This document shows positions 17,592 to 25,904 of a stretch of DNA of 64,000 nucleotides, piece after piece. Position numbers and translations under genes: made by a program. Numbering within the stretch: position 1 is the first letter of the stretch; each line of letters starts with the position of its first letter. Origin of the DNA: Paralcaligenes sp. KSB-10 (lineage in GTDB: Bacteria; Pseudomonadota; Gammaproteobacteria; Burkholderiales; Burkholderiaceae_B); assembly GCF_021266465.1 (NCBI RefSeq), contig NZ_CP089848.1, forward strand, positions 1,674,001-1,738,000, in the 5' to 3' direction. The notes under the pieces were generated by a model. It saw only the letters and a list, made by a program, of their open reading frames with translations. It ran no database searches and was not told the DNA's origin.

Positions 17592-18533
17592 TCACGCGGC
17601 ATTTTTCTTTAACAGCCCCGCGTTCAACAGTGCGGCATCGATGGCCTTCATTTCGGCCACAGACGGAGAATGGGTAGGCGGTCTGACCGTGTCGCTGCGT
17701 ATGATCCCGGCTCGCGCCATGGCCGATTTCATGCGGCCATGCGCCTCGCCGGTAGGTTCTCCCGCACCGTACACGGCATCTTTCAAGGGATCGATCAGCG
17801 CCTGCACTTTCATCGCTTCAGTAAGATCGCCTTTTTTCACCGCCTGCAATAATTCATAGATAAGGCCTGGCACCAACGACGCAAAGCCGACCAGAGCACC
17901 GTCTATACCCTGAACCATCGAAGCCAGAAGATATTCGTCATGGCATGTCAAAAGTGCCTTGGAAGCATCGGCTTCCCTGATTGCCTTCAAATCGCGGGCA
18001 TACTTATTCATTTCGCGCGTTCCAATCTTGAACGCATGAACATACGGAAGCTTTGCCAATTCCGCCAACAACGCGCTGGGGAAGGAGGCGCGAGTCCAGG
18101 CCGGGTAGATATGGGCAACCAGCGGAAGCCCGCTGGCCTCGCCGATCGCCGTGAAATAGTCGATGCAATGTTCGGGTTTGAAGCCGAAGCGCAACCAGTG
18201 GTGAGGCGGCATGACATCCAGGGCCTGCGCGCCTGCCTCTTTCGCCATCGCCACATGTTCCTTGGCCTCGCTGATTCCTTCGCAGACGATAGAAGAAACG
18301 ACGGGACATATATCTTTGACCGCATCGGCCGTAATCCGGGTTACTTGGGCCCGTTCGCGGGCAGTCAAGGAAAACACCTCGCCCGTGTGGCCATTGGTCA
18401 TCAGCGCCGTGACGCCTTTTTGCTGGGCGAGCCAGCGCGCAAAACGACGCAGCTCGGGCTCGTCAATGCTGAAATCGTCGTTGAATGGAACCGCAATGGC
18501 CGGAATAATTCCGTGAAAATTTACGTTTGACAC
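17592..18533 (-). CDS. Dihydrodipicolinate synthase family protein
   Basis: A class I (Schiff base) aldolase/dehydratase of the DapA/NanA superfamily, 313 residues in a TIM barrel. Visible motifs are GIIPAIAVPFNDDFSIDE, LMTNGHTGEVFSLTARER (pyruvate-binding GxxGE), a Tyr in LVAHIYPAWTR and the Schiff-base Lys in VHAFKIGTREMNKYARD. The C-terminal KDAVYGAGEPTGEAHGRMKS is atypical of DapA, so it is more likely a keto-acid aldolase or dehydratase in catabolism. It follows the iclR gene by 45 bp and precedes the ABC genes. The substrate is not determined. Confidence 0.85.
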   Translation of the reverse strand: MSNVNFHGIIPAIAVPFNDDFSIDEPELRRFARWLAQQKGVTALMTNGHTGEVFSLTARERAQVTRITADAVKDICPVVSSIVCEGISEAKEHVAMAKEAGAQALDVMPPHHWLRFGFKPEHCIDYFTAIGEASGLPLVAHIYPAWTRASFPSALLAELAKLPYVHAFKIGTREMNKYARDLKAIREADASKALLTCHDEYLLASMVQGIDGALVGFASLVPGLIYELLQAVKKGDLTEAMKVQALIDPLKDAVYGAGEPTGEAHGRMKSAMARAGIIRSDTVRPPTHSPSVAEMKAIDAALLNAGLLKKNAA

Positions 18534-18578
18534 GATGTCTCCTTTTTAAATCCTGATTCGGCCGGCTTTGTCTTGCGC

Positions 18579-19421
18579 TTATGCGTGACTCGACAAGGTA
18601 AAACCGCCATTGGTTTGCAATGCTTTCGATAATTTTTTCGCGGCATCCGTCACCGGGCCGATTGCGTCGCTCTTGAATTGGCTCAGGGTCGTGTTAAAGG
18701 CAGGTGTCGCCACGCTCAACGCAGCCAGAGGCACGCTATCGATATCCAGAATCGGCGCCGCCACCACATACAGGCCAGACACGGTTTCCTGATTGGACAC
18801 GGCATAGCCCTGCTTCCTGACTTCTTCGAGGCGCCGTATCAATTCGCCCAGGCCAACCAATGTGGTTGTCGTAAGCTGTTTTCTCGGCGCCCCTTCAAGG
18901 ACTTGAATTTGAAATTCCCTTGGGCACCACGCCAGAATGGCATGACCTATCGCCGAGGAATAAACGGGAACCCGGCTACCTATCCGTATATCGACGCCCA
19001 GCCGGGTAAGCCCCGCCTGGACGCGCTCCGCATAAAGCACCTCGGAGCCCTCAAGCACGCCTATGGAGGCAACCTCGCGCACCTCGCCAACCAGGCTCCT
19101 CAGGATCGGACGGGCATTGGTGCGCAGGTCGGAATGCGCAATGGCATTGAAGCCCAGGTCCAGTACCTTGAAAGACAAGCGGAACAAGCGGGTATCGGCA
19201 ACCTTTTCTACATAACCCAGATTGACCAGCGTATTCAAAAAACGGAATGCCGTGGCGTTATCGATACCTGCCCGCCTGGCTACCTCGGCCATGGTCAGAT
19301 CAGGTTGAGCGGCGGTGAAGGCTTCAAGAATCTTGAAGCCTTTGGCGAGCGACATAACCGTATTCTTCGACGAGGAACGATCGTCGTCAGCCTTAAGCAC
19401 CTCGGGTTTGGTCGATTTCAC
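18579..19421 (-). CDS. IclR family transcription regulator (operon leader)
   Basis: Probable local regulator of the downstream importer/tarD operon. The 280 residues have an N-terminal winged helix (MSLAKGFKILEAFTAAQPDL then TMAEVARRAGIDNATAFRFL) and an IclR effector domain (LRSLVGEVREVASIGVLEGS, SRVPVYSSAIGHAILAW, GYAVSNQETVSGLYVVAAPI). It is the first gene of the run on the minus strand. Two identical TTCGGATTGCGAA palindromes precede it 80 bp apart, so autoregulation is likely. Confidence 0.9.
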   Translation of the reverse strand: MKSTKPEVLKADDDRSSSKNTVMSLAKGFKILEAFTAAQPDLTMAEVARRAGIDNATAFRFLNTLVNLGYVEKVADTRLFRLSFKVLDLGFNAIAHSDLRTNARPILRSLVGEVREVASIGVLEGSEVLYAERVQAGLTRLGVDIRIGSRVPVYSSAIGHAILAWCPREFQIQVLEGAPRKQLTTTTLVGLGELIRRLEEVRKQGYAVSNQETVSGLYVVAAPILDIDSVPLAALSVATPAFNTTLSQFKSDAIGPVTDAAKKLSKALQTNGGFTLSSHA

Positions 19422-19436
19422 AGGGGTTTCCTTTTA

Positions 19437-19449
19437 TTCGGATTGCGAA
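19437..19449. promoter_or_regulatory. Candidate IclR operator, proximal copy
   Basis: TTCGGATTGCGAA, a palindrome with TTCG/CGAA arms and a 5-bp centre, 16 bp upstream of the iclR start. The surrounding 24 bp (19436-19459) recur at 19516-19539 with one mismatch. Confidence 0.6.
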
Positions 19450-19516
19450 TTTTTATTTTATTACTAAAGAAACCAAGAGGCGGACTGCTGTTTTCATCTC
19501 CATGAACTCCTATATA

Positions 19517-19529
19517 TTCGGATTGCGAA
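19517..19529. promoter_or_regulatory. Candidate IclR operator, distal copy
   Basis: Second TTCGGATTGCGAA, exactly 80 bp from the first, same orientation. Repetition of a palindrome upstream of an IclR gene suggests paired dimer binding. Confidence 0.6.
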
Positions 19530-19618
19530 CTTTTATTTTTAAAATATTTATTGAATCGTAAGGAAAGTCCCGGTTTACGGCAAATTAAATTACATTTACT
19601 TTCATTTCTGCCAGGCCC

Positions 19619-19644
19619 AAATAAAAATGGGGCCGAAGCCCCAT
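19619..19644 (-). terminator. Rho-independent terminator after mmsA
   Basis: Minus strand: ATGGGGC, CGAA-type tetraloop, GCCCCAT, then TTTTTATTT. It lies 25 bp beyond the mmsA stop. Confidence 0.85.
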
Positions 19645-19669
19645 ACCGCAGAACAACCCGGATCCGATG

Positions 19670-21187
19670 CTATACCGTCGGCATCACGAACTCGTTGCCT
19701 TTGTCGATATTCTCGGGCCAGCGCTGCATGACCGACTTCTGCTTGGTATAAAAGCGGACGCCCTCTTCGCCAAAGGCATGCGTGTCGCCAAACAGACTGC
19801 GCTTCCAGCCGCCAAAACCGTGCCATGACATGGGAACCGGAATAGGCACGTTGATGCCCACCATGCCAACCTGAATACGGCGCGCAAACTCGCGGGCAAT
19901 ATGACCGTCGCTGGTAAAGCATGAAACCCCGTTGCCGAATTCATGTTTATTGATGAGATCGACCGCTTCGCCAAAATCGTGCACGTGCACGCACGCCAGG
20001 ACAGGCCCGAAGATCTCTTCTTTATAAATCGTCATGTCGGGCGTTACGTCATCGAACAATGTGCCGCCCACATAGAAGCCGTTTTCGTGACCGTTTACTT
20101 TATGACCCCGGCCATCGACCACCAGCCTGGCGCCTTGCTTCACGCCTGCTTCGATATAGCCCTCGATGCGCTCCTTGGCTTGCCGGGTAACCACCGGGCC
20201 CATTTCGGCGTCAAGGTTCATGCCGTCTTTTATCTTCAATGTTTTGGCGCGCTCTTCGAGCAAAGGCATGATTTTCTTTCCCACATCGCCCACCATGACC
20301 GCAACGGAAATCGCCATGCAGCGTTCACCGGCCGACCCGTAAGCCGCTCCAACAAGAGCATCGACCGTACGTGGGATATCGGCATCGGGCATGACGACCA
20401 TATGGTTCTTGGCACCGCCCAGTGCCTGCACGCGCTTGCCGAAATGCGCGCCGCGTTCGTGAATGTAATGGGCGATCGGCGTCGAACCCACGAAGCTGAT
20501 TGCCGCAACATCGGGATGTTCCAGCAAGGCATCCACCGCGGCCTTATCGCCCTGCACGACGTTAAAGACACCATCGGGCAGACCGGCTTCTTTCAGCAGC
20601 CTGGCCATATAAAGGGAAGCGCTTGGATCGCGCTCGCTGGGCTTCAGAACAAAAGTGTTGCCCGCTGCAATGGCAACCGGAAACATCCAGCAAGGCACCA
20701 TACATGGAAAATTGAAAGGCGTAATGCCGGCGACCACGCCCAAAGGCTGGCGCATGGTCCAGTTATCGATGCCGTTGGAGACTTGTTCGGTGTAGTCTCC
20801 TTTCAACAACTGCGGAATGCCGCAGGCAAACTCGATAATGTCGATGCCTCGAGCCACTTCGCCCTGCGCATCGGTGAATACCTTGCCGTGCTCGGCCGTA
20901 ATCATGGCGGCCAACGCATCGGTGTGCTCATTCATCAAGTTGAGGAATTTATTCATGATGCGCGCGCGGCGGACCGGAGGCGTATTCGCCCAGCCCTGTG
21001 ACGCGGCCTTGGCGGCTGCCACCGCGGCGGCGACATCGTCTGTAGAGGACAACACAAGCTGGCGGGCCACCACGCCTGTGGACGGGTTGAATACGTCCTG
21101 CTTGCGCTGGCTGGTGCCGGCAACGGCAGCGCCATTTATAAAATTCACGACATCATTTCGATCGGTATAGGCTTGGGGAGTGCTCAC
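19670..21187 (-). CDS. mmsA: CoA-acylating methylmalonate-semialdehyde dehydrogenase
   Basis: Oxidises methylmalonate or malonate semialdehyde to propionyl- or acetyl-CoA (valine, inositol and beta-alanine catabolism). From the GTG at 21187 ([20 protein letters not shown]) it is 505 residues, the usual length. Features: [65 protein letters not shown] and the catalytic Cys in [14 protein letters not shown]. These are diagnostic for MmsA within the aldehyde dehydrogenase superfamily. A longer reading to 21271 would add an unlikely hydrophobic leader. A LysR gene is divergent. Confidence 0.93.
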   Translation of the reverse strand: MSTPQAYTDRNDVVNFINGAAVAGTSQRKQDVFNPSTGVVARQLVLSSTDDVAAAVAAAKAASQGWANTPPVRRARIMNKFLNLMNEHTDALAAMITAEHGKVFTDAQGEVARGIDIIEFACGIPQLLKGDYTEQVSNGIDNWTMRQPLGVVAGITPFNFPCMVPCWMFPVAIAAGNTFVLKPSERDPSASLYMARLLKEAGLPDGVFNVVQGDKAAVDALLEHPDVAAISFVGSTPIAHYIHERGAHFGKRVQALGGAKNHMVVMPDADIPRTVDALVGAAYGSAGERCMAISVAVMVGDVGKKIMPLLEERAKTLKIKDGMNLDAEMGPVVTRQAKERIEGYIEAGVKQGARLVVDGRGHKVNGHENGFYVGGTLFDDVTPDMTIYKEEIFGPVLACVHVHDFGEAVDLINKHEFGNGVSCFTSDGHIAREFARRIQVGMVGINVPIPVPMSWHGFGGWKRSLFGDTHAFGEEGVRFYTKQKSVMQRWPENIDKGNEFVMPTV

Positions 21188-21269
21188 AGGTTTTCCATGG
21201 ATGTAGGGGTAGTGATGAACCAAGTATAGGCAGATCATTACACCCAAACAAGGCCAGATTACTGGATTC

Positions 21270-21291
21270 ATTGTTTAAAATAATAGACAAT
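21270..21291. promoter_or_regulatory. Possible LysR-type binding site
   Basis: ATTGT at 21270-21274 and ACAAT at 21287-21291 form an inverted repeat with an AT-rich spacer (TTAAAATAATAG) in the mmsA/lysR divergent region, fitting a loose T-N11-A pattern. Weak evidence. Confidence 0.35.
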
Positions 21292-21297
21292 ACACAT

Positions 21298-22221
21298 ATG
21301 AAAGAACATAAAAACGAACTGATGTGGTCGCACATTTACTGGCTGACCATGCTGTCAACCACCGGCAGCTATACCGCCACGGCAAAACGCCTCGGCGTCA
21401 GCAAAGCTGCGGTCAGCCTGCGCATTGCGGAGCTGGAGCAATTTGCCGGCGTTGCGCTGGTACGCCGCACCACGCGCAGCGTGCGGCTCACCGAACCCGG
21501 CGAAGCGCTGGTGAAGAACACACGGCACAGTTTCGACGCCATCGAACAAGGCTTCGCCAGCATCAAAGACCTGGCCGACGTGCCTAGCGGTGTCGTGCGT
21601 ATTACCGCGCCTGTAGCATTGGGAAGGCAGAAAATCATTCCCCTGATCAATGCATTCCTGCAAGATTACCCGGACATACGCCTGGAAATCGAACTGTCCG
21701 ATCACCTGAGCTCGCTGACGCAAGAAGGTTTCGACTTAGCCATACGCCACACCACCAATGTGCCTGAAACCCACGTGGCATGGCTATTGCGGCCTTCAAG
21801 AACCTTGTTGGTGGCAACCCCGGCTTACCTGAAAAAACAGGGCATGCCCAAAAAACCGGAAGACCTCAGCGGCCATAACTGCCTGTATTATTTACGCGCG
21901 GCGACATCGCCAACGTGGCTTTTCGAGTCGGGCCAACGCAAAAAAGAGCGGCGCAGCGTGGCAATTCGCGGCAATTTTTGCGCCAACAACAGCGAGGCAC
22001 TGCGTGAAATCGTATTGGCCGGCCAGGGCATCGCACTGCTGCCCGACTTCAGCGCGCTGCAAGACCTGGCCGCGCGGCGCCTGACTCATTTATTGCCCGA
22101 CTGGAAGCCAGTAGGCGTATTTGGCGATGCCATTTACGCCATACGCCCTTACAGCGCCTATGTGCCGCGAGCAGTACGCGTCTTTGTCGACTATTTGAAA
22201 TCAGCATTTGCCAAGATGTAG
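21298..22221 (+). CDS. LysR family transcription regulator
   Basis: Likely controls the divergent mmsA. From the ATG at 21298 it is 307 residues, normal for the family. The N-terminal helix-turn-helix reads LSTTGSYTATAKRLGVSKAA then VSLRIAELEQFAGVALVRRT; the effector domain begins near residue 90 (SGVVRITAPVALGRQKIIPL). It belongs to the CrgA/AaeR-like group by the RRTTRSVRLTEPGEAL linker. Effector unknown. Confidence 0.9.
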   Translation: MKEHKNELMWSHIYWLTMLSTTGSYTATAKRLGVSKAAVSLRIAELEQFAGVALVRRTTRSVRLTEPGEALVKNTRHSFDAIEQGFASIKDLADVPSGVVRITAPVALGRQKIIPLINAFLQDYPDIRLEIELSDHLSSLTQEGFDLAIRHTTNVPETHVAWLLRPSRTLLVATPAYLKKQGMPKKPEDLSGHNCLYYLRAATSPTWLFESGQRKKERRSVAIRGNFCANNSEALREIVLAGQGIALLPDFSALQDLAARRLTHLLPDWKPVGVFGDAIYAIRPYSAYVPRAVRVFVDYLKSAFAKM

Positions 22222-22303
22222 CAACAGGCCACAACTATCATGCACCACCTTGTCAAGGTTCCTCAAAGCAATATATGTTGTGGCTCTTGGCCACATCAAT
22301 GGC

Positions 22304-22507
22304 TTAAAGGCCGTCATCTTCATTGTCGTATTCAATATCCGCAAACATTTCCCGCAATGATCGAGGGCGGTCTTCGGTGGGGACATGCGTGTCGAGAAAA
22401 AGCTGGTCCTGCGAGAACGGCTTCGCTTCACTGCCGTGTTGCGGTGAAAGATAAAATGCACTCATACGGCGCTGATTGATCTGCCGGTATAGCATGAGCT
22501 GCTTCAT
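22304..22507 (-). CDS. Small hypothetical protein
   Basis: A 67-residue protein starting MKQLMLYRQINQRRM, with GGAGG 6-7 nt before the ATG at 22507, a strong start signal. The C-terminus is acidic (ADIEYDNEDDGL) and the middle is Pro/Arg/Ser-rich. There is no signal peptide or membrane segment. I do not recognise a family. Confidence 0.55.
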   Translation of the reverse strand: MKQLMLYRQINQRRMSAFYLSPQHGSEAKPFSQDQLFLDTHVPTEDRPRSLREMFADIEYDNEDDGL

Positions 22508-22617
22508 GGCGGCCTCCTGTTGATGACCTGCCGACCACCGTAACACATCCCGGCCCAGAGAGCGCACCTCGCACGGGCTTCCCACTATGCATAAACTTTT
22601 TTCAAGAGGCTTCACCC

Positions 22618-23049
22618 ATGTCCTACCAACAGCACTTCGACGCGGCGGCACCCAAGGCGCCAAGCGCACAGCCGCATGACGTACCGAAATCCCCGGTAGC
22701 CCATGGATTCCAGAATCTGCAACTGAAGTCGGAATTGGGCTTCATGGACGTCATCGGGCATCTGATCATATGGATTGTTTTGACCCTTGTAACGTTCGGC
22801 ATCGCCCTGTTCGTTTTTCCCTACTATATGCAGAAGTTCATCATTGGAAAAACATACGCCTACGACGGAACCGGGAAAAAAATCGGCCGCCTGGTCTGCA
22901 CTATCGACCTGGCCAGCATCATAGGCAACATCCTGCTCTGGATCCTGATCAGCATCGTTACCCTGGGCATAGGCTATTTCGTTTTTTTATACAAAATCAA
23001 CGCACACTGCATGACGCACACCAAAATCGTGGCGGTGAACTCCTTGTAA
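22618..23049 (+). CDS. Small inner-membrane protein with two related halves
   Basis: A 143-residue protein. A polar N-terminus of about 40 residues precedes two hydrophobic segments that resemble each other: GHLIIWIVLTLVTFGIALFV and GNILLWILISIVTLGIGYFV, each followed by a Tyr/Lys-rich stretch. The two-helix duplication recalls DUF898/YjgN-type membrane proteins, but the family is not certain. The region between halves (IGKTYAYDGTGKKIGRLVC) is cytoplasmic-looking. It stands alone on the plus strand. Confidence 0.7.
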   Translation: MSYQQHFDAAAPKAPSAQPHDVPKSPVAHGFQNLQLKSELGFMDVIGHLIIWIVLTLVTFGIALFVFPYYMQKFIIGKTYAYDGTGKKIGRLVCTIDLASIIGNILLWILISIVTLGIGYFVFLYKINAHCMTHTKIVAVNSL

Positions 23050-23198
23050 ATCATGTGCCGGAAAAGAATTTGCCTGCCGGCATGCCCAAGGCTATCAAAT
23101 AGCTTGATACTTTTCCCGGACAGCATTACAAACACATGCACATAATTCGTAATAAAGTACGAACGTTACGGCCCTTGCCATAAAAAGAAACGAAAAAA

Positions 23199-23534
23199 AT
23201 GAAAACTATCGCTCAATTGCTGCTTGCCCTGGCGACCCTGGCCATGACCGTCCCTGCAATAGGGCAACTCCGGCTTCCAAACTACTCCGATAACCATGGC
23301 GGCTACGGGCAGCCGCAAATGGATAGCAACCCCGGCCCGATCCGCCTGCCCAACTATGACTCCCTGCAAGACAGGCACGACCGCACGCCTACCGACAAGC
23401 CCACTGGCCGGCGCGACAAATACGGCAATTCGCCAACGTACCAACAGGGCCAATCCGGCGACTCGTACGGCGAACCGCCTGCGGCAGGAGCCCGTTCAAA
23501 TACCGGCAATCCGTCGATACAAAATAAGCCTTAG
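23199..23534 (+). CDS. Small exported protein with repeated RLPNY motif
   Basis: A 111-residue protein with a signal peptide (MKTIAQLLLALATLAMTVPA, cleavage near AIGQ). The mature part is polar, glycine/proline/asparagine-rich and probably disordered. The motif LRLPNYSD near residue 24 recurs as IRLPNYDS near 48. No Shine-Dalgarno sequence is obvious, only an A-rich leader. Function unknown; possibly periplasmic or lipid-free secreted. Confidence 0.6.
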   Translation: MKTIAQLLLALATLAMTVPAIGQLRLPNYSDNHGGYGQPQMDSNPGPIRLPNYDSLQDRHDRTPTDKPTGRRDKYGNSPTYQQGQSGDSYGEPPAAGARSNTGNPSIQNKP

Positions 23535-23570
23535 GGCAAATTACTTGGTTTCATAGTGAAAGAGGATGAA

Positions 23571-24140
23571 ATGGGAACGTGGAACATTTGGCATTTTGTT
23601 GTTTTTATCGCCGTCGCCGGCCTGGGCGTCCTGAACGCCAGATCGGCCGATAAAAAGAATCCTGGCCAAAGAGCGGCCATTGCCGGCTATGGCGGATGGT
23701 TGATCGTATTGTCTGTTTTTTTGATCTTTTGGGGCGCGCAAGAGCTCGGCGAGTTCTATCGTGTCAAAGATCAAATAGAGACGCTTGTCCCCTCCGCGCT
23801 GGGCAATCCCAAATATCATGAATACATGCGCTACGCCATGAGCATGGCCTGGTTTGAAACATTATTGCTGCTCGCCTGCGTATTCCTGCTCGTCAGGCGC
23901 GAAACTGCAAGCACCATAAAAGCAGTTATTGCCGCGCTGTGGATTGCGGGCCCGATATCCGCCAGTGCGGAGCTGGCCATGGCGAATTCGTATTTTGGCG
24001 AGTATTTGCTGGAGCAAGACTACTCATCGTTGGCCGCCACCACCCTCTTCGCAGCCACCTGGACTTGCTATTTGCTGGTATCCAGACGGGTCAAGAATAC
24101 CTACGGCGAAACAACCCGGCCACAAGAGGGTGCGCTCTGA
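23571..24140 (+). CDS. DUF2569-like membrane protein
   Basis: A 189-residue protein with about four to five transmembrane segments: WHFVVFIAVAGLGVLNA, GGWLIVLSVFLIFWGAQELG, FETLLLLACVFLLV, AVIAALWIAGPISASAE and TTLFAATWTCYLLVS. The GYGGWLIVL entry and the overall helix layout resemble DUF2569. The ATG at 23571 is preceded by AAGAGGA; a GTG at 23556 is an alternative. Its 3' end overlaps the convergent hipA by 50 bp. Confidence 0.7.
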   Translation: MGTWNIWHFVVFIAVAGLGVLNARSADKKNPGQRAAIAGYGGWLIVLSVFLIFWGAQELGEFYRVKDQIETLVPSALGNPKYHEYMRYAMSMAWFETLLLLACVFLLVRRETASTIKAVIAALWIAGPISASAELAMANSYFGEYLLEQDYSSLAATTLFAATWTCYLLVSRRVKNTYGETTRPQEGAL

Positions 24141-25461
24141 AATGAGAAGCCAATTTTTCTTTCTGCATTAACGTCAATAAAGAAGCGTCGATCAGCGCGG
24201 GCCATGTCTCGTACGCTTGTTTGACGCAATTGGCCACCGCCGTTGCGGCGGGCTTTTCCGCAATCCCCAGTGCGTCGCAAAATTTGCGCAACACGGCTGG
24301 CGACATGGCCAGCTTGCGTGGGGGGGTGGCGGCCTGATCCTTTTTTGGCAGCTGAGCGGCGTAGTCTGCCGGCAGTATACGCAGGCCATGCCCCTGAAGC
24401 GGGGTGTACACGATGTGCGCCACTATATCGTAGGCCGGGGGTAATTCAGGGGTTTTCCCGTCCGGGTACCATAGCCCCACGTTTTTCAGATGCATATCCG
24501 GATTGCCCAGCATCTCGTTGACCACTATGCGGCGCAACAGCTCGTGCACCGCCGCCTCGCCCAGACTCGGATAGGCGAGAAACGTGGCGCCGATATCCAG
24601 ATAGGAGTAATCGAGCGAATACTTGTCCTCCGGCATGACCCCCAGTATTTGGGCGAAGTCCTCGCAATGCGTTCGCGCACCCGGCTGACGGTCATAACGC
24701 ACGACTGCCAGAAAATTCGTTTTTTTGTCGGGCTCGCCCAGATCGTAATGATGTTGAGCGGCCAGCCGGCCCAGCGGCTCCAGGTACGCGTCGCACACAC
24801 GAACACCGGCTGCCGCGGCCAATCGCAGGGAGAGGTCTTCAACCTCGGGCAGCAAAGGATAAGCCACCACCGGCAGCTTGGCGATAATGTGAGTGTCCTG
24901 ATCTTTGGTGCGCCCCACATACCGGTCGCCGTCCTTGATGACCCCCAGCTTGGGCTGCACCCCGGAAAGCGATACACCTTCTTCCAGAGGGTCGGCCGTC
25001 ACGGTCATCTCCAGCGCATCGGCGTCTTGCGTGACATAGTGCCCCAGTTCCTCGCGGCTCATCTGCGTGGGCAAGGCGTAGACATTGCCGGGCAAATCCT
25101 TGCCGCAGGCCGCCAGCAGTTCGAAGTGATCATCTTTTTCACAATGACGAAGTTTCGCAATCTGGTCGCGAAACACGCCTTCGGGCAGCAGATTCTGAAA
25201 AAATGCCGGCAAAAGCCAGGAGCGCCCATCTTTCGAGAGCTGGCCGTTGAATCGCGCACTGCGATAATCGCGCCAAAGGAGCGGCTGTTCCTGGGGGGTT
25301 GCCGCCAGATACGCTAATGACACCAGCGGCGGTTCGCGAGTCTCGATAAACACCGGATCTGCCACAAACCTATTGACCACTGGAGCCCCTTCCTGCGCAT
25401 ACTGAAAAAGCACGCCTACCCGCAGGGCGCCAATACGGATTTCCAAGGCTTTGACATTCAC
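24091..25461 (-). CDS. hipA: HipA family serine/threonine kinase toxin
   Basis: Toxin of a type II toxin-antitoxin module; E. coli HipA phosphorylates glutamyl-tRNA synthetase and induces persistence. The 456 residues show the N-terminal HipA domain (FQYAQEGAPVV, LLPEGVFRDQIAKL), the phosphate-loop SLSGVQPKLGVI near residue 165 and the kinase catalytic loop NEMLGNPDMHLKNVG near 315, followed by the DFG-like AYDIVAHIVY. Catalytic Asp, His and Asn appear intact. It overlaps hipB by 4 nt and the convergent membrane gene by 50 bp. Confidence 0.92.
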   Translation of the reverse strand: MNVKALEIRIGALRVGVLFQYAQEGAPVVNRFVADPVFIETREPPLVSLAYLAATPQEQPLLWRDYRSARFNGQLSKDGRSWLLPAFFQNLLPEGVFRDQIAKLRHCEKDDHFELLAACGKDLPGNVYALPTQMSREELGHYVTQDADALEMTVTADPLEEGVSLSGVQPKLGVIKDGDRYVGRTKDQDTHIIAKLPVVAYPLLPEVEDLSLRLAAAAGVRVCDAYLEPLGRLAAQHHYDLGEPDKKTNFLAVVRYDRQPGARTHCEDFAQILGVMPEDKYSLDYSYLDIGATFLAYPSLGEAAVHELLRRIVVNEMLGNPDMHLKNVGLWYPDGKTPELPPAYDIVAHIVYTPLQGHGLRILPADYAAQLPKKDQAATPPRKLAMSPAVLRKFCDALGIAEKPAATAVANCVKQAYETWPALIDASLLTLMQKEKLASHFRAHPLVAGLFRRRYS

Positions 25462-25778
25462 GACCCATTCTCCTGGTGGCCTGCACCGGCGCGAAGCTTT
25501 TCAAGAGCAGCCTGAACACCGGTCTTCACAAGCGGCGAGGCATCGGGCGGGGTGAGTTGAAGGCCCGCGGCGGCGCCCTTGGGCACCAGCACCACATCGA
25601 GGCCAAGCCGGTCGGCAACGGCAAGCAGCGTCGTCACCTTGTAATCAACGGCGCCGCTCAGTACATTAGTCAGCGTCTGACGCGAGATGCCCGCATCGAG
25701 ACGCAAAGACTCTTGTGTGCCGCCATAGCGCGACAACTGTTGGCGAAGCCAGATGGAAAGCTGAAGAAGCGTGGTCAT
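25458..25778 (-). CDS. hipB: HipB family antitoxin, XRE-type DNA-binding
   Basis: Antitoxin and autorepressor of hipBA. It is 106 residues with a helix-turn-helix: YGGTQESLRLDAGISRQTLT then NVLSGAVDYKVTTLLAVADR. The C-terminal tail (ASPLVKTGVQAALEKLRAGA) would contact HipA. The gene precedes hipA with a 4-nt overlap, and a cluster of TAGGATA-like half sites lies just upstream. Confidence 0.9.
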   Translation of the reverse strand: MTTLLQLSIWLRQQLSRYGGTQESLRLDAGISRQTLTNVLSGAVDYKVTTLLAVADRLGLDVVLVPKGAAAGLQLTPPDASPLVKTGVQAALEKLRAGAGHQENGS

Positions 25779-25788
25779 GTCTGATAAA

Positions 25789-25886
25789 ATAGGATAATTA
25801 TTAAATATCCTATATTAGCAGGCGCTTAAAATCAATAGGAAATACTATTAAAGTAGGATATTTAGCAAATTACCTATTTTAATAGG
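25789..25886. promoter_or_regulatory. hipBA promoter/operator region with repeated half sites
   Basis: An AT-rich stretch with six related half sites: ATAGGATA (25790), TATCCTAT (25806), AATAGGAA (25834), GTAGGATA (25853), CCTATT (25873) and AATAGG (25880). The first two form AGGATA-N9-TATCCT, and the last two CCTATT-TT-AATAGG. HipB of E. coli recognises TATCC/GGATA halves, so HipB autoregulation is likely. Confidence 0.6.
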
Positions 25887-25904
25887 CAAATATTGATTAA
25901 AGAA

